From Phytophthora quininea (lineage: Eukaryota > Oomycota > Peronosporomycetes > Peronosporales > Peronosporaceae): 64,000 nucleotides of DNA. The position numbers and the translations under genes are program-made. Below, one piece after another: positions 1 through 10,420 of this stretch. The stretch is taken from assembly GCA_011947345.1 (NCBI GenBank), contig JAAVTG010000832.1:1-64000 (forward strand). The letters are read 5' to 3'. The stretch's first letter is position 1; each line of letters starts with the position of its first letter. The notes below the pieces were generated by a model. The model was not told where the DNA came from, searched no databases, and was given only the letters and a program-made list of their open reading frames with translations.

Positions 1-553
1 AGATCAACGAGACTAAGCTTGGAGGCGATGAGTCTTTATTGATGTTTGCTTTAGTCGGTAGAATTGAGAATGAAAAGCAGAGCGCTGGGCTCTGAACTAC
101 ATGAAGGGGCTACCTCCCTGCCTCCTGTGTGTTCGTTGACGATATAGAGATGCAGCTGGCGACACTCATAGCCTGTCCTTCGGACAGGACTCAAGTGAGC
201 TTGCGAAGCACACGTACCACCCGCGCATGAGATTTAAGGCAGGAGATGCATGCTTGAATTTGGTTACGCAACAAGAACCTTCGGCAGCGTAGCCGACTAC
301 ATGCAAGTTAGCTCAGTTTTCATTTTTCCTCCGAATCGATAATCGGTTCTGACTACGACGGTGCCAAGGTTTTCAAACTGTAGCGACAAAAGTTGTGAGT
401 GAGATATGGCGGAGGGAATATTCCGTTGTGGAAACGCTTAATTTCACCTATGCTCGTTGGCGATGCGCAGACCGAAAGTGTTTGCCTTTGCCAAAATCTC
501 TTGCCACCTGGACGTCACTTGTGGTCGCTTCTGCGTATAAATGTTCGCTCCTA
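1..553. other. No recognised gene; one small hairpin
   Basis: I see no conserved reading frame here. A perfect short stem-loop lies at 172-188 (CCTGTCC, 3-nt loop, GGACAGG). The part next to 553 is the decayed tail of the secreted-protein pseudogene that follows on the minus strand. Confidence 0.4.
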
Positions 554-826
554 TCAGGCCTGCAGTATTTGCGAGAGACTTGGATTGCCATTAAAACTCG
601 TCGTTGCTGCTACCGCCGCTGCTGCAGCCGTATTATGACGATCTTTGTTCGTCGAGTCTTCAATGTGGCCTCCCAATCCACTGTTGGTAATCGAAACCGA
701 GTTTTCGGGGCAGCCATCGCAGGGATTACGGATTTCATTTTTCTTCGTATTCGTAGCCGTTCCGTGGCTCCCAAAACTAGCAATCGCCACGACCGCCGAA
801 ATCATTGCGAGAACGCTCACGCGCAT
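554..826 (-). pseudogene. WW-FG-RRLR family member 1, cut short by stops at the WW codons
   Basis: The 90-residue reading frame begins with a signal peptide (about residues 1-20, MRVSVLAM start). Its middle (NSVSITNSG, then an Ala-rich stretch at 67-75) aligns with the member at 38985-39344. It stops exactly where that paralogue has the tandem Trp: the two Trp codons read TGA TAG, and the next residues (ERTF) still resemble the paralogue's KRTF. The conserved C-terminal block and RRLR are therefore lost from the translated product. The EER position is degenerate (KDR). A core-promoter-like element lies 34-51 nt upstream. Probably a dead or truncated secreted effector-like gene; function unknown. 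Confidence 0.6.
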
Positions 827-859
827 GTTATCAATAAGTTTTCGGTCACGTAGAGCAAA

Positions 860-877
860 GGCAAATCGCGAAGTGAG
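860..877 (-). promoter_or_regulatory. Oomycete Inr/FPR-like core promoter of member 1
   Basis: On the minus strand this reads CTCACTTCGCGATTTGCC. It resembles the oomycete initiator (YTCAYTYY) followed by the flanking promoter region (CAWTTTNYY). Nearly the same sequence lies upstream of two other members, at 39373-39392 and 46235-46252. Confidence 0.5.
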
Positions 878-900
878 TTAGTGGGCTGACGAGACATATC

Positions 901-2389
901 GCCTCAGCAGGGATCAGCGATCTGTTGGTTGGTAGTAGATATTGTCCCTTTCATTCGTTTTGCCACGCTGTTAGGACCTGCTAATCTGACTTTGACACGA
1001 GCGCTGGCTTGCTAATCTGAGAGTACTGCCAACCTATACTGCTTCTCTGGGAAACTAATTTTCGCACATCGGTCACCAGTGTCATTCGGTGGTGGGCTGG
1101 AAGAAGCGCGTTAATTTCTTTGCGTGAGATATCCAATATCGAACCGCAATGCACGACACGCTGTTGCGTCCGAAGTATTGGATAGATCTGGAAAACGTCC
1201 TTTGATGCACTTATCTCGTCGAAGTGAAACAAGGATGTAGTTTGACGTACTCGCCAACAAAAGCATTAGCTTCTTGTGGTCACCGAGATGCCTTTTCGAC
1301 TGGAAGAGCTTTATCCACGATGACTGTAGTCTTAAATTGGTTCAGCTATCTACCGAGAGTGCGCGCTGATATTCCAAGCACTAATGAGACGGTTCCGATC
1401 GGGATACTATAAGCGTACGGCAGAACCACAGCACGCCAGCACAAGTCATCAGAGAATCTCATCACTATGCGCCGAAAAACGCCGAATAGCCTGGTCGAAA
1501 GCGGCATTCGGGATTTTCCGGTTGATAACACCTCGTAGTCTAAGAATTATAGTTTAGTTGGAGTTTGCTAGGATAGTCGATTCCAGCTGCTGCTTAAACT
1601 CAGGGTAAGACATCCACTTTGCCAACACGTTCAACTTCACATTGCCCAACGCTCTGGCGTTGTATTCTAGACCTTAGTAGATTAGATTTAGCACCGCAGA
1701 TTGGGAACTCACAAATTATCGGTAATCGAGCCCCCCAGACATCCGCTTTGCCAAAACTGCTGAAGCGCACAATAGCACGTGTTTAAAATCGGCTGCTGCG
1801 CTTACCGTGCCGTAGCCTTGCATGAATAACGGCCACGTCGGGCGCGATCTTGTGTCGCTGCCGACGTGGCGATCGAGTGGCTGCCAACCGAGGTGTCTGC
1901 AATCGGCTTGGGCGACCCTACATGTTAGTCTGGAATTAGCTCTGCAAGGAAGAGAGTTAGTCACGTATAGATAAGAGAAGAATACAAGTGTGCTTACCTT
2001 GTAGTCTTGTCTGCACTAACAAGCGCCGTTGATCGGTAATCGGTGTAGACAATAAGCGAGCAACAACTTGCTTGGCAGCAATAACCGGCAATATTCAAAC
2101 GGTACACTGAAGTTTGATTTAACGATATTTTTTGCACAAGAGAGCAAAGTAAAACGTATTTAACCCTTTTGATCCAACAAAGACGAAGTAGAGTTTCCAA
2201 TCCTTGCCTGAGACTTTAACACTGTGAATCGATTCACAATCTCTTTCAGTCCGAGATATCGGTTTTCACGGCTTCCACTCAGTTTGGGTTGATCGATCGT
2301 TTGCCGAAGACATCTACTTGAGCACCTCTTATTAACTCCCAAGTGTTTATTTCCACTAGGTCTTGAAAATTTCGCAGACTTGGACAGAA
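901..2389. other. Intergenic, no recognised feature
   Basis: Only short unrelated frames on both strands. No protein motif, repeat or RNA gene was recognised. Confidence 0.4.
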
Positions 2390-2620
2390 CTTGTCATGAC
2401 CGCTGCCACTGCTGCCGTTGCTGTGTAATGCCGCTCATCGTCATCCCTCAAGTCTTCAGAACGTCCACGCAATCCACTGTTGGCAACTGGAGGCGAGAAG
2501 CACAGTAGTTCCGTTGCTCTTGTGGGTATTGGTAACTGCTGTGGGGACCTCCCGACTAGCGAGCACTAGCGCCATTGTAATCGCCACAGCTATACTCGTG
2601 CGGACGATGTGCAGGTTTTA
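2390..2620 (-). pseudogene. Relict of a WW-FG-RRLR family member (member 2)
   Basis: At nucleotide level the stretch around 2451-2490 (AGTCTTCAGA..., CAATCCACTGTTGG) matches member 1 at 655-690, including the 14-base CAATCCACTGTTGG block. A hydrophobic signal-peptide-like stretch is readable just upstream on the minus strand (around 2540-2610), but no ATG begins it and the frame is interrupted. I read it as an old duplicate of member 1. No function is expected. Confidence 0.5.
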
Positions 2621-2639
2621 GCGCAGCAGTCGATAGTAA

Positions 2640-4830
2640 ATTGAAAACTAAAGGCTCTCGCTTGCCGAATACCTACCAGATCAATGCGCAGCAGTGCTCA
2701 ATTGCCTGCGGTATCAGTAAGTTTGCCATTTGCTAAACTTCAGTGATCTGTTGTATCGGTGGTGGTAATCGAGTAGTTGGTGGTAATCGCGAACGTCCTC
2801 TAAAGGTACGGAGGGTATCAGGAACTCTTTTCGCTGGTGTAGCAACGAATGGGCGCGGCTCTCGCAGGAGATCACCATGGTCGCCATAGATTCTACTACT
2901 CCAAACGTTTGGCCAGTGTTACCGTCCAGGTTTCTTGTCCAGGTTTTCTCTATGTATCAACCCAGTTATTGTCCCTGTATATAAGTTGTTATAAATTACT
3001 TTCCAGCGACGCATGCACTGGAGAGCGGCATCTCTTCTGCGTGTCGACGGGACACAAGTGGCGGTTGACGTCACATCAACAGTAGAGGCTGCTGGGCAAC
3101 GCTTCCAGAAATCACGGTGACTTGCCTCAAAGCATGGAGAACTTGATAAGTCTGTAGACTTCTCCACAAACGTATACCGTGGGAGGAATGTGATCCGCCG
3201 ACCGCGCCTGCGGAACCACCTGTCTCGACACCTTTCTAAATCCCTCGCGTGCTGTGCCGGTTGTGATTGAAGCTACGAGCGTATGTGCAATCGATAAGTA
3301 GGCAGACAGAAAATCAAAGCAGTTTGCTACGACAAGCAAAGACCGTATCGACGGATCAGAATGAAGGCGAATGCAACCGAAACATTTATTCCTTATGCCA
3401 TCAATATAAGCCGCATAAAGCGCTGCCACGCATTAGCTACAATGATTATTGTCAACTTAATACAGGCAATCGACACCACGCGTCTCCCCAACGTCACTGT
3501 AAGTATAACGCAACAGGTTTGCTCAGCTCCATCAGCGCTTCCTCGGCGTCTGCTGCCTTTGCGGCAAATTTGGAAATGCCAAAGACGATGTTAATTACGA
3601 CATAAATTTTTACATGGACAATAACTGGACCGATGTATGAAGAATACATGGATCGAGAACCTGGACAGCAGCAGCGCCGAAATCGTTTACGTCACACACC
3701 AATTGCAAACTTTGGACCACGTGAGCTCCCATATGTATGTTAGAGGTCATTTATTGACGCAATTTCTAACTAATAGAGTCCTGATATCTCTGGAGGCTGT
3801 GACTGCTTTTGCGGCGGGTGGTTTCTTGCGGTTGAGCTGCTTCTGTATCTCCCGATGAATGGTGTCTGGAAGGGGCTTGCAGTAAATCTTGTCCTGCTTC
3901 TGCAAATACTGTAGCAATTTGGCTACCGCCGCTACCGTTCGTGGCACGCCCACTGTCCACTGGTATGAGCTGATACTCTGCAAGATCCGGAGTTTCTGCT
4001 TGCTCAGTAAAGCATTGCCGTCGATTGGTTAAGCTCCCATACGATGGTTCAGCGTGGTAGTAACCGGAGGAGAAAGCAAGCCCTTCAGTGGTTCTTCTCA
4101 CTTTGACTCGTGACTCACGAGTTATGTAGCGGACGAGAGAAAGTTAACGTGTGAACGCTGAGTAGGAAATTGCGTGCTTAGCGGTCAGAGTGGAAAAGGG
4201 AAAGTGATTCAAATCTGGCTACCTGGTCTCTCGCTGCGCAGTTAACCCACAGGAGGTACTAGCCTAGCTACCGTTCCTGCACATCCTCCAACACGCTGTC
4301 GTCGCATTTTCCTCAAGCACTAGGAACAGCTGTCCGATATAAAAATTTCGCACGTTAGCAGCAGTGTTGGCCGTTGTGGCCCCTTATGTTGAGTCCGTAG
4401 ACGGGCGTGTGAAAGCAAACGTTTTCTAATGTTGTTTTGATAGCCTTGCTTTCGAGACGAACGCGGTTTTAGATGTAGAATTCAGTTAGTTTTAAAGAAA
4501 TAAAACTGTGAGATGCCCAAATCACGTGCGAGTATCAAAACATGCATTTCCAGCAGTAGATATTTGCCTCGAGAAATCACACCGAACAATGTCCTTGAAT
4601 TCGTTGTCGAGGACGTACAGATTTCCCCAGCAAACGGAGAAAGATAGGATCAATAAATACTGCGAGGTTCCGAGCTAAGCACAGGTTATACGCTCGGGCT
4701 AAGACAACTGATAAATTGCATTTGGTAGCGGAGAATGCGACGCATTGTCATAGTTGCTGTAGATCGAAGGATGATACTAGAGTGTATTAAACAGTTCCTA
4801 ATTGCTTTCGACGCGATCCCTCTCCAAGCT
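2640..4830. other. Intergenic, weak frames only
   Basis: Two overlapping minus-strand frames at 3747-3983 and 3766-4101 (78 and 111 codons) and a plus-strand frame at 3267-3605 are the longest. None shows a domain, signal peptide or similarity to anything else in the window, so I do not call genes here. The last 13 bases (4831-4843, ATAGCAGCCCATC) are the left target duplication of the LINE that follows. Confidence 0.35.
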
Positions 4831-4907
4831 ATAGCAGCCCATCATTGATTTCTCGTTTGGAAGGCTACCGCTCATATCGAACCCTAACCCTCCTCTTCTG
4901 AAGAACA

Positions 4908-6485
4908 ATGCCAGCGATGGCCGCCTCCATGGCAGAGCACCTGCGGGCACGAGAGTACTCGCGGATACGCCACTCAACGTCGTCTCTACTTATGGAGCCG
5001 CCGCTGTCGGACGAAGCATCTGCCAAGCTACTAGAAGTGTACGAGCGTGATGAATGTTCGCCACGAGAGTATCTCGAAATAGTGACTGAACAACGGGCTT
5101 TCACCCCTCCTCCCACGACTTACGCAGTTGTCATCAAGACCGGATCGTATTGCTCCAACATGGCAGTCCCGGTGATTTTGAAGTCATTTCTGCGAGATCA
5201 CGAAAACGCTACTGTCAAAGAAGTGTTGTCACATCATGGCGTGGCAATGGTCGAGAAGATACCGTCTGGTGGTGTACTGGCGCGTGTTCGATCTACTGAA
5301 GTTGAAACGAAGCTCGCGACAAGAGGTGATCCTGATAAGAAAGAAGTTCAAGATCGAGAAGCAATCGTTGCTGCTGAACAGGTACTTTTGGATGTCTCGG
5401 GCATCCGCTCGAAGCAAGAAGCAGACGCTCTCTTCTTAGCACTCTGTGATATTGGAGCACGTCCTCTCTTCTTAACGCCTCGCGATGTGAATTTAGAGAC
5501 GGAGGTAACGACTCCAACATGGCGTTTTTACTTCGGCTCTGCTGATCCTCCCCAATGCCTCATGGTACACTCCTATGTCACGCATCAGCTGGTGTATGGC
5601 AGGCTTTTCTACGTGGTGCGAGGAAAACATACTACACCACCACCGGTGAGAGCCAACACGCATCGCCAGTCTCGCTATGCAGTTGTACTACCGTTCAATG
5701 GTGAACCCTTAACTGGTAGTCACAATGACCACTCGGCCGCCGTGATGCCTCCGAGTGACCTCGAACCAGCTACGCCTGTCATGAGCCGCGATACTGCAAG
5801 ATCCTCGACAAACAACTCCCCTCCTGAAGCTAGCGGCGGACCGGCTCCACAAATCCATGATTTGCAGCTGGATAACCTGGATGAAGAAGATGATGTCCAT
5901 TCACACTCAAACGACACAGATTCCAATGATGAAACGCAATGGAATAGTCAGGGAGAGTCAAACTCCGACATGGAAATGTCGAACCAAATGGAGTCTCGTT
6001 TTAAGCGAACTGAGGCATCCTTTGCGCATGAACACCCATTATCACCGCTAGATGCACCAGATTGTGAGTTTGACGTTGTGGAGCGGGAGACCACACCAGG
6101 CGTCAACACTGGAGTGATCATAATACCGCACCTGAATCGCAGCGGAGTACCCAGTGGGGTAAACCTTGCTCCGCCTAAGAAGCGCATATCATTGCGCGCC
6201 GAACAAGAAGATGACGAAAATCTCGCTTTAGAAGAGGCTCTTCTTCTATCAGAAAAAGAAGCCCAGCTCAGCACTCGCGATGACCGTGTTACTCTCAGTA
6301 TGCAGCAATATCAAGCCGTTGATACACTACTACACGTGTCAAAAAACATGGACCAAATTGTCCAGTCAATGTGCTCGACTCCGTTGGCTTGGACCAAGGC
6401 CCTCCTGGACGACCTGAAGGCTGGTGGCTCACAAACAATGGAATTAGCGATGGAATCGTGTTCTAGCCACAGAAACCATGGATGA
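4908..6485 (+). CDS. LINE-A ORF1 protein (525 aa)
   Basis: First frame of the LINE, starting 64 nt inside the element. No zinc knuckle is visible. The N-terminal half is a mixed alpha/beta-looking region (roughly residues 50-240). The C-terminal half is acidic and Ser/Asn-rich (about 300-350, LDEEDDVHSHSND) with another charged stretch near 430-450. By position it should be the RNA-binding ORF1 or Gag-like protein of the element, but I cannot assign a known ORF1 fold from sequence. Its TGA stop overlaps the next frame's ATG by 8 nt. Intact in this copy, unlike ORF2. Confidence 0.75.
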   Translation: MPAMAASMAEHLRAREYSRIRHSTSSLLMEPPLSDEASAKLLEVYERDECSPREYLEIVTEQRAFTPPPTTYAVVIKTGSYCSNMAVPVILKSFLRDHENATVKEVLSHHGVAMVEKIPSGGVLARVRSTEVETKLATRGDPDKKEVQDREAIVAAEQVLLDVSGIRSKQEADALFLALCDIGARPLFLTPRDVNLETEVTTPTWRFYFGSADPPQCLMVHSYVTHQLVYGRLFYVVRGKHTTPPPVRANTHRQSRYAVVLPFNGEPLTGSHNDHSAAVMPPSDLEPATPVMSRDTARSSTNNSPPEASGGPAPQIHDLQLDNLDEEDDVHSHSNDTDSNDETQWNSQGESNSDMEMSNQMESRFKRTEASFAHEHPLSPLDAPDCEFDVVERETTPGVNTGVIIIPHLNRSGVPSGVNLAPPKKRISLRAEQEDDENLALEEALLLSEKEAQLSTRDDRVTLSMQQYQAVDTLLHVSKNMDQIVQSMCSTPLAWTKALLDDLKAGGSQTMELAMESCSSHRNHG

Positions 6486-6966
6486 TGATAACATTCGTAC
6501 CTTTCACGACTGTATAACGGCCTTGAAATTGACGATTGGCAGCACACGCAACAGCTACAGCTCATATCTCAAAAAGGTCTTTGAAAGCCTCCTAAGTGAC
6601 AAAATGAACGACTGGAACTTATTGCGATGGCTTAGTATTTTTGAGCTGATGGCACTCTGTATGTGCCCTTCGGTCTTCACGCAGCATGGTTGGGTGCAAA
6701 AGCTGGTGGAAACCGCAGGCGATGGACTGCCGCACAGTCACGTGAAACTCTTCTCGGATACAACACTGCTGCAGCTGACACGTTCTGTTCTGGGTGAACG
6801 AATTTTGGGCGTGATCAACAAATCGGTTCCTGGTAGCACTATTGGGACAGGTTTGAGCGTTCTACGCTTAAGTGACCTCCCGCGTGAGAACCTACCTGCT
6901 CTAACCTCGAATCTGTTATGTCCTCCACCTGAAATGCCTGCAATGGAAGCAGGCAGAATAAACTAA
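6478..6966 (+). CDS. LINE-A second small frame (162 aa), between ORF1 and ORF2
   Basis: Starts inside the end of ORF1 (overlap 6478-6485) and ends with TAA one base before the ORF2 ATG at 6968. The predicted protein has no recognised domain; it is largely helical in appearance with a Leu-rich middle. The tight stop/start junctions on both sides suggest coupled translation, or that it is the C-terminal part of ORF1 cut off by a frame change. I cannot decide between these from one copy, because the 5'-truncated relatives in this window lack the region. Confidence 0.6.
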   Translation: MDDDNIRTFHDCITALKLTIGSTRNSYSSYLKKVFESLLSDKMNDWNLLRWLSIFELMALCMCPSVFTQHGWVQKLVETAGDGLPHSHVKLFSDTTLLQLTRSVLGERILGVINKSVPGSTIGTGLSVLRLSDLPRENLPALTSNLLCPPPEMPAMEAGRIN

Positions 6967-6967
6967 A

Positions 6968-8734
6968 ATGGTGCACGTCATGGACGTCGGCCAATCCTGT
7001 AAAATTCTATCCTGGAATGTGCGCGGGGTCAATGATGGTGGAAACCTACTGGTCTCAGCGCACCTCAAACGCTATTGTTTTGCGTGTATTCAAGAGACTC
7101 GGTTCAAAGTCCGACAACAAGTGCAGAGATTTGGGTATCTGACTCGACAATGCTTTGGCGGTCGTGTATTTATCACGGACGAAAATGGAGAATGCCAACA
7201 TCAAACATATAGCAGAAGTGGTGGAGTGGCAACAATTATTCACGGATCGTGCCCGGCGGCTGGTACAGCAGAGGTGATATCTGGAGCTACGATCCCGAAC
7301 CGATATCTACTCATTCGACTTCGTTGGGCAGGTAAGTGGTGTTACATTCATAATGTTTATTCGCAGAACGCAGTCACAGAACGCCGTAGACAGTTTGAAG
7401 CACTCCCAGTAGACTTCGAAGAAAACGCAGTACACATTGTGTGCAGAGATTTCAACACGGCATTAAACCCAGAAATGGACGCCAGTGCGTCAAACCCGAA
7501 AGCAGACTCCAGTAGGAACGCGCTACTGCTTTGATTATCAGAGATCAATGTGGTAGACACTTGGAGACTGCACCACCCGCTAGCTCGAATTTACTCAGGA
7601 CCTCTTGCGAGGATTAATCGCATCGACTATATTTTCTTAACAGATGCATTGCTATCAGGGTGCTACCATGACTCAGGCTACTCACATTGGGAACACGGTG
7701 GCGATCATCTAGCTCACCACATTGAATTAACTTCGTGGCACCACCCCACTGGAACCGGATTTTGAGATTACCGGTATGGCTCCTCGCCATACCAGAATTA
7801 CAATTGGATATAGTAAATGAAGCCAAAGCACTGCTGCCGATTCTCCATGCGTCAAATAATCTAGGCATAGTGTGGAAGTCGTGGAAAAGGAGAATGAAGG
7901 GTTACTTAAAACGTTGCCAGCGGACGCTGCGGTTTACAGGACACTCTCACCTCAACGCTGCTCGGGAACAAGCAGAAGAATGTGCAGCAGCACTAAGAGA
8001 TGGATCTGCTAGTGATCAAGATGACATAAATTATTATTTCGCGAAACAACACTATAAGGAGTGAAAGAGGAATGGGAGGCCTTTGGTGCCAGCCGCGGCT
8101 TTGAGCAGACGATATCCAAGGCGGAAAAGAGCAACAAATACTTCTTCCGACCTCCACGCTATGAATTGCGAAATACGCCATTTCGCGCAATTCGGAAGAG
8201 GACGGTTCAGTATCCACTGACCCAGCTGACGTCTGTAGAGGATTTCAAGAACACGGGGAAAATATTTGGTGATGTCCGCTATGCATCTGGCCCCACTGAG
8301 ACTCATGCCGACAGAGATGCACAACAAAAACTACTAGATAGCATTACTCGCCGTTTGGATGACGATGCAGCCGCCAGCCTCGAAGAAGACCTAACTGTCG
8401 AGGAATTTGTAGCGGCAATCAAAACACTAAAGCCCCACTCGGCTCCGGGCCCGGATGGGTTTACAAGCGATTTTTACAAACTGGAACCAGAAATATTCGG
8501 CGAAATCCTGTTGGTGGTGTTTAAATACCAGCTTGAGCGTGGAATTTTACTCCCACACCAACGATACTCGTCAGTGGTCTTGTTGTTCAAGAGAGGTGAG
8601 CGAGACAACCCGGGGAACTTCCGCCCGATAACATTGATGCCGGTGGAGGTAAAAATTCTATCGCGAGTACTTGTCAGCCGACTTCGTCCTCTGATGTCCA
8701 AGTTAGTACATCCTGACCAACAAGGATTTATACC
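6968..8734 (+). pseudogene. LINE-A ORF2, 5' part: endonuclease and start of reverse transcriptase
   Basis: Begins MVHVMDVGQSCKILSWNVRGVN; the SWNVRG motif and QETRFK about 30 residues on mark an exonuclease-endonuclease-phosphatase (APE-type) domain, which nicks target DNA. The RT N-terminal region follows at 8400-8734 (PHSAPGPDGF, FRPITL, DQQGFIPG). The frame has an in-frame TGA at 7532-7534 and frame changes near 7750 and 8055. It is then cut by the solo LTR at 8740. Removing both insertions makes the RT frame continuous into 14526. The breaks make this copy non-functional as read, though the frame changes could be base-calling errors. Confidence 0.85.
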
Positions 8735-8739
8735 TGGAC

Positions 8740-9035
8740 TGTAACGGGGTGTTACATGGCGAGTGGCTTGTCACTTGCCCGAGTTGGGTACACTGTGTGG
8801 TGCACACCACGTGACACGTGGTGGGTGGCTTGGAGCCACCCAATCAACGTAAGGTAGGTTTTAGTATAGATATCTTACAGTTTGTATTGCAGGCCAAACT
8901 GTGCGAGCTCTATTAATACATTCAGTCTTAAATTTACGCTACCGCTAGTAAGTCCCTGTGAACTCACGTTCACTAGAGTTTGTATACTCCTTAGCACCTT
9001 CCTCTGCGAGAAGTGCTGTGTGACGCCCCGTCACA
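8740..9035 (+). mobile_element. Solo LTR of a Gypsy-like element
   Basis: A 296-bp sequence starting TGTAACGGGG and ending CCCCGTCACA, with near-complementary termini. It is flanked by a 5-bp direct repeat TGGAC (8735-8739 and 9036-9040). No internal retroelement sequence remains, so it is the product of LTR-LTR recombination. It sits in the RT coding region of LINE-A. It differs from the LTRs of the two complete Gypsy elements. Orientation is assumed from the TG...CA ends only. Confidence 0.85.
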
Positions 9036-9047
9036 TGGACGCTCAAT

Positions 9048-9324
9048 TGTGACGGTGGATAAGAGTCCACGTTTAGTGCCAGCTTGGCTAGGCGCAGCTA
9101 CCGCTTGTGGAGGCTCGTGCAGAGCAACACATGCGGCAGCTAATAAGTTCGCACGCACGAGTGGCAGATGGTCACGTCGTCAGGATTCTCCCTGGGCTGC
9201 CAACGGGCTGGCAGGAGAGACCGAAAACGTACAGCTAGAGAGTTTAGTTCACTTTGCAATTTGCTCAATACACGTGAGCATACCGGGAGTCCCAGCTCCC
9301 AAGAATCGTCTAAGACACGTCACA
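9048..9324 (+). repeat. Gypsy-1 5' LTR
   Basis: Begins TGTGACGG and ends CGTCACA; 277 bp. Differs from the 3' LTR by an extra AG near 9240. Confidence 0.92.
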
Positions 9325-9349
9325 AAGTTAACTTTAGGCCTACAGTGTC

Positions 9350-10420
9350 ATGAGGACCCGAAGCGGAACGTTGACAGGCAGTGAAGAGCAAGCTGCGCCA
9401 ACGGATAACGTCAGATCAAGCCAAGACCAACGTGATCCGGAGCAGCGTGACTTTACCGTCAACATCCCCGTTACGTCATCGTCTATCACGCCGCCGAAGG
9501 TAACGAGCGTCTCCCATGCTTGCCTTGTCAAATGGAAGCGGGAAAGGCGTGAATACGAGGACACCATCACGGCACGGTGTGCAACAACTGGTGAAGACAT
9601 CACCAAGGCGCTAGTGCCCGTGAAGAACACATTTGACCATGACTTGCTGAGTACCCTATGCAAGTACGATTGGGGCACCACCGTCGAGGAGGTGACCGAA
9701 GAGCGGATTGTGTCGGAGCTGAATGTGATCATCCGCAACATCAAGAACGACACGATCACCGACATCGACGCCATTTTCGCGTCCGAGATGAAGATGAACA
9801 TACAGGAGTCGGACGTCAAGGCTCGTATTATTCAGTACTTCCAACGGTGTGAAGAAATCATCATGCAGCATGGTTTGCAACAAACTTTCGCCACTGGTGA
9901 CGGCGTGAAGGAAAAGTGCAAGATCCTGAAGAAACACTTGCAACCAGCAGCTCTGAAGGAAGAAATTGAGCTACACCAGCGCTTTCACGGCAAAGACAGT
10001 AAGTTCTGCGACGTGGCGCTCTACAAGCTCGTCAAGGAAAAGGCTCTGGAACAAGAGAAGGCTTACCGGTCAACGACGGCCAGGAAGAAGCGTCAGCAAC
10101 CCTTACAACCAGCACGCAGTGGTGACTCCAATGGAGGAACACCCAAGGACAGCGCTAGGAAAGTGAGGAAGACTGACAAAGCTGGTGGTAATCAACAGTC
10201 AAACAAAAAGGCGGCCACGACGGCAGCACCTGAGGACACCAGCAAGAGTTCGAAGGACAACACTGCGGGTAAATCCAAGCGGAAGCCGATGACTGGTTGC
10301 TTCCACTGCGGCGGCGATCACTGGTTGAGTGAATGCACAGATATTGGTGAAGCCGAAAAGAGGCCATCCTTGCCGCTAAGGCAAGCAAGAGGAAGGGTGA
10401 CGCGAAGAAATATCGCATGA
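9350..10420 (+). CDS. Gypsy-1 Gag (356 aa)
   Basis: Starts 25 nt after the 5' LTR. The capsid-like region is helical and is followed by a Lys-rich linker (about 230-310). A zinc knuckle is at Cys317-Cys320-His324-Cys329, spaced CX2CX3HX4C, one residue shorter than the usual CX2CX4HX4C. It should form the particle and bind element RNA. Its stop overlaps the pol start in ATGA (10417-10420), which suggests reinitiation or frameshift coupling for Pol production. Confidence 0.88.
   Translation: MRTRSGTLTGSEEQAAPTDNVRSSQDQRDPEQRDFTVNIPVTSSSITPPKVTSVSHACLVKWKRERREYEDTITARCATTGEDITKALVPVKNTFDHDLLSTLCKYDWGTTVEEVTEERIVSELNVIIRNIKNDTITDIDAIFASEMKMNIQESDVKARIIQYFQRCEEIIMQHGLQQTFATGDGVKEKCKILKKHLQPAALKEEIELHQRFHGKDSKFCDVALYKLVKEKALEQEKAYRSTTARKKRQQPLQPARSGDSNGGTPKDSARKVRKTDKAGGNQQSNKKAATTAAPEDTSKSSKDNTAGKSKRKPMTGCFHCGGDHWLSECTDIGEAEKRPSLPLRQARGRVTRRNIA

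Noticed and set aside
172..188. Short hairpin as a terminator or RNA gene
   Set aside because: Seven-bp stem in a eukaryotic intergenic region with no U-run or gene context; likely chance.
3747..4101. Overlapping minus-strand frames as a gene
   Set aside because: Neither frame shows a domain, signal peptide or codon pattern that singles it out.
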